Shown in pieces: positions 36,819 through 44,978 of a stretch of 64,000 nucleotides of DNA (the stretch's first letter is position 1; every line of letters starts with the position of its first letter). This stretch comes from JBGPLJ01 sp963826145 (GTDB taxonomy: Bacteria; Pseudomonadota; Gammaproteobacteria; Steroidobacterales; Steroidobacteraceae): NCBI GenBank assembly GCA_963826145.1, contig CAWGVW010000002.1:744001-808000 (forward strand), given 5' to 3'. The translations under genes and the position numbers were made by a program. A model generated the notes under the pieces. That model was given only the letters and a program-made list of their open reading frames with translations, did not search any database and was not told the DNA's origin.

Positions 36819-37367
36819 TCAATCCCCGACGCGGATTACGATCGCGTCGACTTCGGCCTCGGCCAGGCGCTTGCGGAGCTTGTTGAGCTCAGCGAGATCG
36901 GTGACCGGACCGATGCGCACGCGATGCCAGGTGTCACTGTCAACGGTCACCTTCTGAATCGTTGCCTCGATTCCCTGCAACGCGAGCTGTGCGCGCACGC
37001 GATCCGCGTCGGTCGGGTTCTTGTACGAACCCGCCTGCAGTACATAGGTCCCCGGACGCTCGATCGGCGCGGTGCCACCCTCCGGACCGACGCCCTTCTC
37101 CTTCTTCTCGGGCACGACGACCTCGAACTTCGGCAGCATGTCGTAGAAGTCGAATTTGCCGTCCTTGTCCTCCGCCAGATCCTCGTCACGCGGCTGCGCA
37201 TGCTCAGTCGTGGCAGGGCGCGGGACCTGCGCTTCGCGGTGGCTCGCGACACGGTCGTAGAAGTAGACGCCCGCAGCGACGATGAGGCCGATGCCGAGTC
37301 CCAGGAGGAATCCGCCGGTGCTGCCGTCGCCGCGCCGCGCGCCTCTCGATTTGTAGTCCCTTGCCAT
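36819..37367 (-). CDS. SPOR-domain membrane protein
   Basis: 182 residues. Basic cytoplasmic tail, one membrane helix (about 20-36), an acidic linker, and a C-terminal SPOR domain (about 103-180; YVLQAGSYKNPTDADRVRAQL and WHRVRIGPVTDLAELNKLRKRL). SPOR domains bind denuded septal peptidoglycan, and such proteins next to argS are usually of the FtsN/DedD kind. Follows argS by 8 bases. Confidence 0.9.
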   Translation of the reverse strand: MARDYKSRGARRGDGSTGGFLLGLGIGLIVAAGVYFYDRVASHREAQVPRPATTEHAQPRDEDLAEDKDGKFDFYDMLPKFEVVVPEKKEKGVGPEGGTAPIERPGTYVLQAGSYKNPTDADRVRAQLALQGIEATIQKVTVDSDTWHRVRIGPVTDLAELNKLRKRLAEAEVDAIVIRVGD

Positions 37368-37375
37368 GACTTGAC

Positions 37376-39127
37376 CTACATGCTGTCGGGCGCTGAGACG
37401 CCGATGAGGCCGAGGCCGTTCGCGATCACCTGGCGCAGCGCCTGGATGAGAAGGAGCCGGGCGTTGCGCAGGGCGGCGTCCTCAACGATGAATGTATGGG
37501 CGTTGTAATACGTGTGGAAGTCATTGGCGAGGTCGCGCAGATAGTGCACCAGCATGTGTGGCGCCCGCAGGGCCGCGGCCTGCTCGATCAATTCCGGGTA
37601 GCGCATGAGCGACTTGATGAGCGCAAGCTCATGCTCGTTGTTGAGCAAAGCAAGATTCGCCCGCCCGGCGGCGGCGTCATAAGCGAGACCGCGGTCGCCG
37701 AGCTGCTTGAGGACGCTCGCGACGCGCGCATGGGCGTACTGGATGTAGTAGACGGGATTGTCGTTCGAGCGCGTCTTCGCAAGCTCGAGGTCGAAGTCGA
37801 GATGCTGATCGTTGCCGCGCATCACGTAGAAGAAGCGCGTCGCATCGTTCCCGACCTCGCTGCGCAGGTCGCGCAGCGTGACAAATTCGCCCGAGCGCTT
37901 GCCCATGGAGATCTGCTGGCCGCCACGGTACAACGCGACGAACTGGATCAGGCGCACCTCGAAGCAGTCGGCCGGCTCGCCCGCGGCCTCGAGGCTTGCG
38001 CGCGTGCGTGTGATGTAGCCGTGATGATCCGCGCCCCAGACGTACAGCAGATGCTCGAAACCGCGTTTGCGCTTGTTTGCGGCGTACGCGATGTCGGAAG
38101 CGAAGTAGGTCTTCTGACCGTTCTCGCGCACGACCACCCGGTCTTTCTCGTCGCCGAAATCCGTGGAGCGGAACCACCAGGCGCCCTCCTTGAGATACAG
38201 ATGCCCCGAGGCCCTGAGAGCGTCCAGCGCGCGATCGACATCGCCCGATTCGGCGAGACTGCGCTCGGAAAACCAGGTGTCGAAAGTCACGCCGAATTCC
38301 GCGAGATCCGCGCGGATGCCATCGAGCATCCGGCCTAGCGCGTGATCGTAGATCGCGCGATAGGCCGCATCGCCGATCAGCTCCTTCGTGCGGGCGATGA
38401 CGGCGTCGATGTACTCGTCCTCGTTCCCGGCCGGCGCATCGGGCGGCAGCCCCGTGAAGACCTGAGCCGCTGGCCGCTGATACTTCGCGCCCGCTTTCGC
38501 CCTGAGGTCCGTGGCAATCGGCTGCAGGTAGTCGCCACGGTAGCCATTCGAGGGAAACGTCAGCGTTTCCCCGCCCTGCTCGAGGTAGCGCAGCCAGACG
38601 CTCGTCGCGAGGATTTCCATCTGTCGGCCGGCGTCATTGATGTAGTACTCGCGGTGAACCCGGTGGCCGATGGCCTCGAGGAGATTGGCGAGGCTTGCGC
38701 CGTACGCCGCGAGTCGGCCGTGACCGACGTGGAGCGGCCCCGTGGGGTTCGCCGAAACGAATTCGACGTTCACCGATTTGCCACCGCCGGTCTTGCTGCG
38801 GCCGAATGCCGCGCCGCCATCAACGATCGAGGCGAGCGCGGCGCTGTTGGCGTCGTGTGCGAGGAAGAAATTGATGAAGCCGGCACCCGCGATTTCCGAC
38901 CGGGCGATGATCGCGTTCTGCGGGAGGTTCGCGACGATGGCCGCCGCGAGGTCCCTCGGCTTTCTCCCTGCCGTCCTGGCGAGTCGCAGGGCGAGATTGG
39001 TCGCAAAGTCGCCGTGTGCCGGATCCTTGGTGCGATCGACCTCCGCCACCGTATCTCGCGGCAAGTTGAATTCCGGACCGAGGGCGGCTAGCGCTTCGGT
39101 CAGCAGGCGTTGAATCTGGGCTTTCAA
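37376..39127 (-). CDS. argS: Arginyl-tRNA synthetase
   Basis: 583 residues, class I synthetase. HVGHGRLAAYG is the HIGH-type motif after VSANPTGPL; the KMSKS-like loop is SMGKRSGEFVTL; an N-terminal Add1 tRNA-recognition domain and the C-terminal DALR anticodon domain (with QYAHARVASVL) are complete. The upstream side carries a 32-bp inverted repeat. Confidence 0.97.
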   Translation of the reverse strand: MKAQIQRLLTEALAALGPEFNLPRDTVAEVDRTKDPAHGDFATNLALRLARTAGRKPRDLAAAIVANLPQNAIIARSEIAGAGFINFFLAHDANSAALASIVDGGAAFGRSKTGGGKSVNVEFVSANPTGPLHVGHGRLAAYGASLANLLEAIGHRVHREYYINDAGRQMEILATSVWLRYLEQGGETLTFPSNGYRGDYLQPIATDLRAKAGAKYQRPAAQVFTGLPPDAPAGNEDEYIDAVIARTKELIGDAAYRAIYDHALGRMLDGIRADLAEFGVTFDTWFSERSLAESGDVDRALDALRASGHLYLKEGAWWFRSTDFGDEKDRVVVRENGQKTYFASDIAYAANKRKRGFEHLLYVWGADHHGYITRTRASLEAAGEPADCFEVRLIQFVALYRGGQQISMGKRSGEFVTLRDLRSEVGNDATRFFYVMRGNDQHLDFDLELAKTRSNDNPVYYIQYAHARVASVLKQLGDRGLAYDAAAGRANLALLNNEHELALIKSLMRYPELIEQAAALRAPHMLVHYLRDLANDFHTYYNAHTFIVEDAALRNARLLLIQALRQVIANGLGLIGVSAPDSM

Positions 39128-39144
39128 GAGCTCACACGGGAAAA

Positions 39145-39235
39145 GGGTCAGAAAAGGGGTCAGATTTATTTTCTCGCATTTCCGGTTCAGACACCCAGAT
39201 ACTCGAGAAAATAAATCTGACCCCTTTTCTGACCC
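39145..39235. repeat. Perfect 32-bp inverted repeat
   Basis: Left arm 39145-39176 and right arm 39204-39235 are exact reverse complements (32 of 32), with a 27-base spacer. Arms contain GGTCAGAAAAGGGGTCAG and a T-rich inner end. It lies between priA and argS, both on the minus strand. Size and perfection suggest a mobile REP/MITE-like element; no transposase is near. Confidence 0.9.
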
Positions 39236-39242
39236 TCTTCTC

Positions 39243-41432
39243 TTACAACACCTCCGCCGGGTCCACTTCGAGCGACCACCGGAGCTTCCCGCGCTTCAGC
39301 GCATCGATGCGTGGCACCCAGGCATCGAGAAAGGTCTGCAGTGCGCCGCGCGATGAGGATTCGACCAGCAGCTGCGCGCGATAGCGATTGGCCTTGCGCG
39401 CCATTGCCGCAGGTGTCGGACCCAGCAATTCGATGCCAGCCGGCAAACGGCCAGCGGCCTGTCGAGCAGAAACGAGGAAGGTCTCAGCCGTCGCGAGCTG
39501 TGCGGATTCGGCGCGCAGCAGTGCCAGCCGTCTAAAGGGCGGCCAGCCCGAATGGCGTCGCTCCTCGAGCGCGGATCGGGCAAAGCCCGCGTAGCCGTGC
39601 GCGATGAGCTGCTGCAGAAGCGGCTGGTCCGGGAACAGCGTCTGGATGAGTACCTCGCCCGGACGCTCCGCCCGTCCGGCACGGCCCGCGACCTGCGTGA
39701 TCGTCTGCGCAAGCCGCTCGGCGGCCCGATAGTCGGCGCTGAAGAGTCCCTGGTCCGCATCGAGCACGACGACCAGCGTGACGTCCGGAAAATGATGACC
39801 CTTGGTGAGCATCTGCGTGCCGACGAGCAGGCGCGCTTCGCCCGATGTCACGCGGTCGAGCGCGGTCTGCATTTCGCCCTTGCGGCTCACGGAATCGCGA
39901 TCTAGCCGCACTATTGGCGCCGACGGGAAGAGCCGTGCGAGGGTCTCTTCGAGACGTTGCGTGCCTTGCCCGACCGGCTTCACGGGACCCGCGCAGGAAC
40001 CGCAGAGCACCGGAATCTTCTCCTGCGCCCCGCAGTGATGACAGCGCAACCGCCCCGACGCGAGATGCACGGTCATGCGCGCGTCACACTGCCGGCATGG
40101 CGCCATCCAGCCGCAATTCGTGCAGAAAAGCGCCGGCGCATAGCCACGGCGATTCAGGAAGAGGAGAACCTGCGCGTTACGGCCCAGGTGTTCTCGGATG
40201 GCTGCGAGGGTTGGTGTCGCGAGTCCCTGTTCCGTCGCGTGCGCGCGCAGATCGACCACGCGCTCGACCGGCGGGCGCGCCGATCCCGTGCGCGTCGGCA
40301 GGTGGAGCAACCGGTAGCGGCCCTGGTCGGCATTCGCCAGGGTCTCGAGCGACGGCGTCGCCGAACCGAGCACCACGGGAATCTTCAGGCGCTGCGCACG
40401 TGCGACGGCAAGATCCCGGGCCGAATAGCGGAAGCCTTCCTGCTGTCGATACGAGGCATCGTGCTCCTCGTCGACCACGATGAGGCCGAGGCGTGCGAGC
40501 GGAGCCAGCACCGCGGAGCGGGTGCCGATCACGATCGGCGCCTCGCCGGAGCGCGCCTTGCGCCACGCCTCGAAGCGCTCGCCGTCGTTGAGGGCCGAAT
40601 GCAGAACGGCGAACTCCGTTGTAAAGCGCTCGCGAAAGCGGGCGAGGAGCTGCGGCGTGAGGCTGATCTCCGGCACGAGCACCAGCGCCTGCTGCCCGCG
40701 GCGCAGGACCGCTTCGATGGCGCGCAGATACACTTCCGTCTTGCCGCTGCCGGTGACGCCGAAGAGAACGTGCGCCGCGTAGTCGCCAAGCGCTGCGGTA
40801 ATCGCATCGAGCGCCACCTCCTGATCGGCGTTCAGGGCGGGCCCTGCGCCGATGGCGAGGGGCTGGAGGGACGGAGCGACGGCCGGCTGTTCGACGAGTT
40901 CGATCCACCCGCGTCGTGCAAGCTCCCGGACGGATTCGCGCCAGGCGCCGAGCTTGTCCGCTCCGATCGAACCCTCCGCAATCAGCCGATCGAGCAGGGC
41001 ATGCTGACGCCTGGCCTTCTTCGCCGTTGCCGCAAGACCCTCGCTCAGGCCTTCCCCGGTGATACGCCAGCTCTCCGTGACTTCATGGAGCGAAGCGCCT
41101 CGCCGCAAGGCTGCGGGCAGCGCGGCCGCCAGTACCTCGCCGACCGGATGATGGTAATAGCCTGCAGCCCAGAGCAGGAGGCTCAAGGTTTCGGTGTCGA
41201 ACAGCGGTTCCGCATCGAGAACCGAGTCGGCCGGCCGCAGCTTCGTTCTTGCGATGTCGGGTTCCGTCGCAATTGCGGTGACGATGCCAATCGCGCGCCG
41301 CCGGCCGAACGGCACCTGCACACGCACACCGGGCTGCACCGGATGACGGCCTGGGACTTGCGGTGCCCAATAGTCAAAAAGATGTCGTAGCGGCGTGTCG
41401 ATGGCGACTTTGAGAACGCGCGGCCTCGTCAT
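39243..41432 (-). CDS. priA: Primosomal protein N' (replication restart helicase)
   Basis: 729 residues. N-terminal 3'-DNA-binding domain (VLKVAIDTPLRHLFDYW), Walker A GVTGSGKTEVYL at about residue 225, DEEHD Walker B, a zinc-binding insert with CTNCGWMAPCRQC and CHHCGAQEKIPVLCGSC, then helicase motifs (LVGTQMLTKGHHFP, QVAGRAGRAERPG). Start is set at MTRPRVLKVAID (41432); 41 more codons are open upstream but include the intergenic DnaA-box region. Confidence 0.96.
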   Translation of the reverse strand: MTRPRVLKVAIDTPLRHLFDYWAPQVPGRHPVQPGVRVQVPFGRRRAIGIVTAIATEPDIARTKLRPADSVLDAEPLFDTETLSLLLWAAGYYHHPVGEVLAAALPAALRRGASLHEVTESWRITGEGLSEGLAATAKKARRQHALLDRLIAEGSIGADKLGAWRESVRELARRGWIELVEQPAVAPSLQPLAIGAGPALNADQEVALDAITAALGDYAAHVLFGVTGSGKTEVYLRAIEAVLRRGQQALVLVPEISLTPQLLARFRERFTTEFAVLHSALNDGERFEAWRKARSGEAPIVIGTRSAVLAPLARLGLIVVDEEHDASYRQQEGFRYSARDLAVARAQRLKIPVVLGSATPSLETLANADQGRYRLLHLPTRTGSARPPVERVVDLRAHATEQGLATPTLAAIREHLGRNAQVLLFLNRRGYAPALFCTNCGWMAPCRQCDARMTVHLASGRLRCHHCGAQEKIPVLCGSCAGPVKPVGQGTQRLEETLARLFPSAPIVRLDRDSVSRKGEMQTALDRVTSGEARLLVGTQMLTKGHHFPDVTLVVVLDADQGLFSADYRAAERLAQTITQVAGRAGRAERPGEVLIQTLFPDQPLLQQLIAHGYAGFARSALEERRHSGWPPFRRLALLRAESAQLATAETFLVSARQAAGRLPAGIELLGPTPAAMARKANRYRAQLLVESSSRGALQTFLDAWVPRIDALKRGKLRWSLEVDPAEVL

Positions 41433-41465
41433 CGCACGGCCCGCGGGCAATATGTCCACAGATCC

Positions 41466-41474
41466 TGTGGATAA
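41466..41474 (-). promoter_or_regulatory. Consensus DnaA box upstream of priA
   Basis: TGTGGATAA is the exact complement of TTATCCACA. TGTGGA recurs at 41477 and its complement TCCACA at 41455-41460, forming a small cluster in 30 bases just before priA. Could mediate DnaA control of priA; a single full box is weak evidence. Confidence 0.5.
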
Positions 41475-41625
41475 CGCTGTGGACGATGGCGGTTGAATGC
41501 GTGCAAGTGTGCGCCCGCTCGGACAATCGTGTTCTGCTGCTGAAAAAACGCGCACTCCGGCCTGCGCGCGGCGTCACATTCTCACACGGACCTGGTCGCC
41601 GGCCCGCTAAGCCGATGATTCGTTT

Positions 41626-42312
41626 TTGATTTTGTTCGCGGCCCGCCTGTCAACGAGCTGCGGACGACTCCGTTATAGCTCGCATTGTGGGCGGGTCTCG
41701 TCTCCATCGAAGCTTCGATGCTACGCTGCGGCGCCTTCGATCGGCGGCGGGCACTCAAGGGAGCTGGCTCTGGAAGCGGCGCGCGAACTCGAAAGGTTTC
41801 TGGCGAGTGTCGAAAGGCGGGCCTTCAAGATCGCCCAGATCGCCGTCCGGGATAGCGAGGACGCGCTCGACATCGTGCAGGACTCCATGCTGCAGCTCGC
41901 GCGCCGCTATGCCGACCGGCCCGTGGACGAATGGAGGCCGCTCTTTCACCGGATCCTGCAGAACCGGATCCGCGACTGCCAGCGGCGACGCATGGTGCGG
42001 TCGAAGGTCTTCGCGTGGCTGCCAGTGCGGCAGAACGCAGAGGGCGAGGACTACGAAGACCCAGTCGCCCTGGCGCCTTCGCAGGAACCCGGACCCAGTG
42101 AGCGGATCATGATGACGGGAGCGCTCGAGGCGCTGGAAACGGCTGTGCAGGCACTCCCGCCGAGACAGCAGCAGGCCTTCCTGCTCAGGAATTTCGAAGG
42201 TCTCGATGTCGCGGAGACGGCCGCGGCGATGGGCTGCTCCGAGGGCAGCGTCAAGACACACTACTTTCGCGCGCTGCAGGCTTTGCGCGAAGCGTTGGGA
42301 GAGCACTGGTGA
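41626..42312 (+). CDS. ECF-type RNA polymerase sigma factor (start uncertain)
   Basis: Up to 228 residues. Region 2 lies at about residues 55-120 (AVRDSEDALDIVQDSMLQLARRY, FHRILQNRIRDCQRR) and region 4 at about 165-225 (ALPPRQQQAFLLRNFEGLDVAETAAAMGCSEGSVKTHYFRAL). The first 45 residues from the TTG at 41626 do not look like sigma factor; a non-ATG start near AAGGGAG at about 41757 is more plausible. The stop overlaps the GTG of the next gene, giving a sigma/regulator operon of four genes. Confidence 0.85.
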   Translation: MILFAARLSTSCGRLRYSSHCGRVSSPSKLRCYAAAPSIGGGHSRELALEAARELERFLASVERRAFKIAQIAVRDSEDALDIVQDSMLQLARRYADRPVDEWRPLFHRILQNRIRDCQRRRMVRSKVFAWLPVRQNAEGEDYEDPVALAPSQEPGPSERIMMTGALEALETAVQALPPRQQQAFLLRNFEGLDVAETAAAMGCSEGSVKTHYFRALQALREALGEHW

Positions 42313-42710
42313 CCGAGGACAGCGACAGCAAGACGCGGGACTTCGAACGGCGCAGCCGCGAAGCGCTGACGCAGAGCGCCGAGGGCTTAAGCGCCGAGAT
42401 GCGCTCGCGACTCACGCAGGCGCGATTCAAGGCCGTCGAGGAAGCACGCAAGCCGACAGCGCCCCTGTGGATTCGCGCCCTGGTGCCGGCCGGCGGTCTC
42501 GCTGCTGCTGCGGTCGTTGCCCTGTTGGCCTGGAATGGTGCAACCGGCAATGGCGGGCGCTTGCCGAGCGACTCGGGCCGCGGCGATGCACTCGAGGTGA
42601 TCGCCATGGCCGACGACTACGACCTGCTCGAGAACGATGTCGAATTCTATCAGTGGCTTGACAGCGAGCCGGACGTGCAGTCGGTCGACGATCTCGCGGG
42701 AGCGGGCTGA
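42309..42710 (+). CDS. Putative membrane anti-sigma factor (DUF3619-like)
   Basis: 133 residues, GTG start overlapping the sigma stop (GTGA). A charged helical N-terminus of about 48 residues with LSAEMRSRLTQARFKAVEEA, one membrane helix (about 56-76), and an acidic tail with EVIAMADDYDLLENDVEFYQWL. The arrangement and the acidic tail match small proteins placed after this kind of sigma factor. No zinc motif; the anti-sigma role is inferred from position. Confidence 0.7.
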   Translation: MTEDSDSKTRDFERRSREALTQSAEGLSAEMRSRLTQARFKAVEEARKPTAPLWIRALVPAGGLAAAAVVALLAWNGATGNGGRLPSDSGRGDALEVIAMADDYDLLENDVEFYQWLDSEPDVQSVDDLAGAG

Positions 42711-42715
42711 AGCTC

Positions 42716-42973
42716 ATGCGGACCCGGCGGGTTCTGTTCGCGGCTGCAGCCCTGTGGGCTCTGCCGCCGCTCGCCTGGAGCGCGGATCCGCCGCCGGCCG
42801 ATGACGAATTTCTCGAGTTCCTCGGCAGCACCGACAGCGACGATCCGCAGTTCAATGACTTCATGGCCTCGAGCGATATCGACGCCGCACTCGATGAGAG
42901 CAAGGACAGGAGCAAGGCACCGCCGGCAACGGACACGAAACCGGCGAACAAGGTGAAGAGCGATGCTACGTAG
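42716..42973 (+). CDS. Small exported hypothetical protein
   Basis: 85 residues: signal peptide (1-21, ending AWSA), then an acidic stretch DDEFLEFLGSTDSDDPQFNDFM and a Lys-rich end. No family recognised beyond its place between the sigma/anti-sigma pair and the DUF3106 gene. Overlaps the next gene by 11 bases. Confidence 0.7.
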   Translation: MRTRRVLFAAAALWALPPLAWSADPPPADDEFLEFLGSTDSDDPQFNDFMASSDIDAALDESKDRSKAPPATDTKPANKVKSDAT

Positions 42974-43457
42974 ACTGCAATGGGCCCTGCTGGCGGGCTT
43001 CGTGCTCGGTGCGACGCCGGCCTTTGCTGCAGACACGGCGCCGGCCAGTGTGCCGTGGAATTCACTACCGCCCGACGAACAGAAGACGCTGGCGCACATG
43101 CACGACCAGTGGGATTCGCTGCCGCCCGCACGTCAGCAGGCACTCGAACGCGGCGCGGCACGCTGGCGCGCAATGACGCCCGATCAGCGGAGCCAGGCGA
43201 AGCAGCGCTTTGAGCGCTGGAAAGAGCTGTCGCCGGAGGACCGGAAGGTCATTCGCGAGCGCTGGCAGAAATTCCACGACCTGCCGCCCGCAGAGCAGGA
43301 ACGGGTGCGCAAGGCCTTCAAACGCTTCCACGACCTGACGCCCGAGCAACGCCAGCGCCTGCGCGAGGCCTGGGGCCGCTGGCGCGAGCTCTCGCCCGAG
43401 CAGCGCGCCATCATCCGCGAGAGACTCCGCGAGCGGCGACAGCAGCGGGGCGGCTGA
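42963..43457 (+). CDS. DUF3106 exported protein
   Basis: 164 residues. Signal peptide (1-22), then four to five copies of a roughly 20-residue unit built on W/F-xx-LxPEQRxxxxExxxRW (for example MTPDQRSQAKQRFERW and LTPEQRQRLREAWGRW). Highly basic and helical. DUF3106 proteins recur with ECF sigma operons; reminiscent of periplasmic Spy/CpxP-type LTxxQ helices, but that link is an inference. Confidence 0.85.
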   Translation: MLRRLQWALLAGFVLGATPAFAADTAPASVPWNSLPPDEQKTLAHMHDQWDSLPPARQQALERGAARWRAMTPDQRSQAKQRFERWKELSPEDRKVIRERWQKFHDLPPAEQERVRKAFKRFHDLTPEQRQRLREAWGRWRELSPEQRAIIRERLRERRQQRGG

Positions 43458-43526
43458 ACCCGTCGCCGTCGGCACGCTAGACTGCGCCTCGGGATCTGAT
43501 TCAAACCGCGAGTCCCGGAAGCATGC

Positions 43527-44256
43527 ATGGCGCAGAAGCTGTCGCGTAAACGGTATCTCTGGATTCTCGCAATCGCCTACGCTCGTGATCTGGGCGCTGC
43601 TCGCCATCGACCCGAAGTATCGTTCCGACTGGCTGCTCGAAAACGCCCTCATCTTCGTCGGCATCGGCGTGATCGTCGCGACCTACAAGCCGCTGCCGCT
43701 GTCGCGGGTGTCGTACACCCTGATTTTCATTTTCCTCTGCCTGCACACGATCGGCGCGCACTACACCTATGCCGAGGTGCCGTACGACGCGTGGCTCAAG
43801 GCCCACACCGGCACCAGCATCGGCGAGCTCACCGGCGCGCACCGCAACTACTTCGATCGGCTCGTGCATTTCTGCTACGGCCTGCTGCTCGCCTATCCGA
43901 TCCGCGAGATATTCCTGCGCGTCGCGAACGTGAAGGGCTTCTGGGGCTACTTCCTGCCGCTCGATCTGACCATGTCGACCTCGATGCTCTACGAACTCAT
44001 GGAGTGGGGCGCAGCCGTTGTCTTCGGCGGTGATCTCGGTCCGGCGTTTCTCGGCACGCAGGGCGATGTGTGGGACGCGCAGAAGGACATGGCCTGCGCT
44101 TCGCTCGGGGCGCTGATCGCCATGTTTATCACTGCCGCCATCAACAGCAGGTATCAGCGCGACTTCGCGCGCGAATGGGCCGATTCGCTGCGGGTGCGCG
44201 GCAAGAAACCGCTCGGCGAAGAGGAATTCCTGCGCATGACGGCCAGGAAGAAATAG
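43527..44256 (+). pseudogene. DUF2238 (YjdF-like) membrane protein with a frameshift near the N-terminus
   Basis: Residues from MAQKLSRKRYLWILAIAYA are in one frame (ATG 43527); the rest, beginning VIWALLAIDPKYRSDWLLEN, is in another. One extra base at about 43581-43585 separates them. The downstream frame holds the conserved DUF2238 core (HTIGAHYTYAEVPYD, HFCYGLLLAYP, MSTSMLYELMEW, GTQGDVWDAQKDM) with about five membrane helices. A GTG at 43585 could start a shortened protein missing part of the first helix. Real frameshift or sequence error cannot be told apart here. Confidence 0.7.
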
Positions 44257-44273
44257 ATGTCGGACCGCATTGC

Positions 44274-44954
44274 ATGATCGTCGTCCACCATCTCAACAAC
44301 TCGCGATCGCAGCGCGTGCTGTGGCTCCTCGAGGAGCTTGGCCTCCCCTACGAAGTAAAGCGCTATGAACGCGATCGGGCGACGATGCTTGCGCCGCCGG
44401 AACTTGCGAGGGTCCACCCGCTCGGCAAGTCGCCGGTCATCTCCGACGGCACACTGACGCTCGCCGAATCCGGCGCCATCATCGAGTACCTCGTCGCGCG
44501 TCACGGCGCGGGGCGGCTCGCGCCGCGGGCCGATTCGGCCGAATGGGTCCGGTATGTGTACTGGCTGCATTACGCGGAAGGCTCGGCCATGCCACCGATG
44601 CTCATCAAGCTCATCTTCGATCGGATCGAGAGCTCGCCGATGCCCTTCTTTGTAAAGCCGATCGCTCGCGGCATCGTCGCAAAGGTCCGCGGCTCGTTCA
44701 TCGATCCGCGCCTGAAGCAGCACCTCGACTTCATGGAAGGCGAACTCGGCAGGAGCCTGTGGTTCGCAGGCGAGGAGTTCACGGCAGCGGACATTCAAAT
44801 GAGTTTCCCGCTCGAGCTTGCGGTCAACCGGGCGGGTCTCGATGCCAGCCGGCCGAAGCTCATGGCCTTCCTCGAGCGCATCCATGCGCGGCCTGCATAT
44901 CGGAAGGCACTCGAGCGCGGCGGCGCCTACGACCTCAATTTCCAGCGAAAATAG
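44274..44954 (+). CDS. Glutathione S-transferase
   Basis: 226 residues. Thioredoxin-like N-terminal domain (SRSQRVLWLLEELGLPYEV; LGKSPVI; LAESGAIIEYL) and all-helical C-terminal domain with FTAADIQMSFPLE, where the N-capping Ser/Thr-xx-Asp is present. Cytosolic, substrate unknown. ATG at 44274 begins the conserved first strand. Confidence 0.93.
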   Translation: MIVVHHLNNSRSQRVLWLLEELGLPYEVKRYERDRATMLAPPELARVHPLGKSPVISDGTLTLAESGAIIEYLVARHGAGRLAPRADSAEWVRYVYWLHYAEGSAMPPMLIKLIFDRIESSPMPFFVKPIARGIVAKVRGSFIDPRLKQHLDFMEGELGRSLWFAGEEFTAADIQMSFPLELAVNRAGLDASRPKLMAFLERIHARPAYRKALERGGAYDLNFQRK

Positions 44955-44978
44955 ACGACGTCCCTGGCTTTTCGCCAG

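Noticed and set aside
39128..39242. Inverted repeat as an ordinary rho-independent terminator of argS or priA
   Set aside because: argS begins to its right and reads left away from it, so it lies upstream of argS; arms of 32 bp with a 27-base spacer do not look like a terminator.
39957..41390. 477-codon plus-strand frame inside priA
   Set aside because: Antisense shadow of priA helicase motifs.
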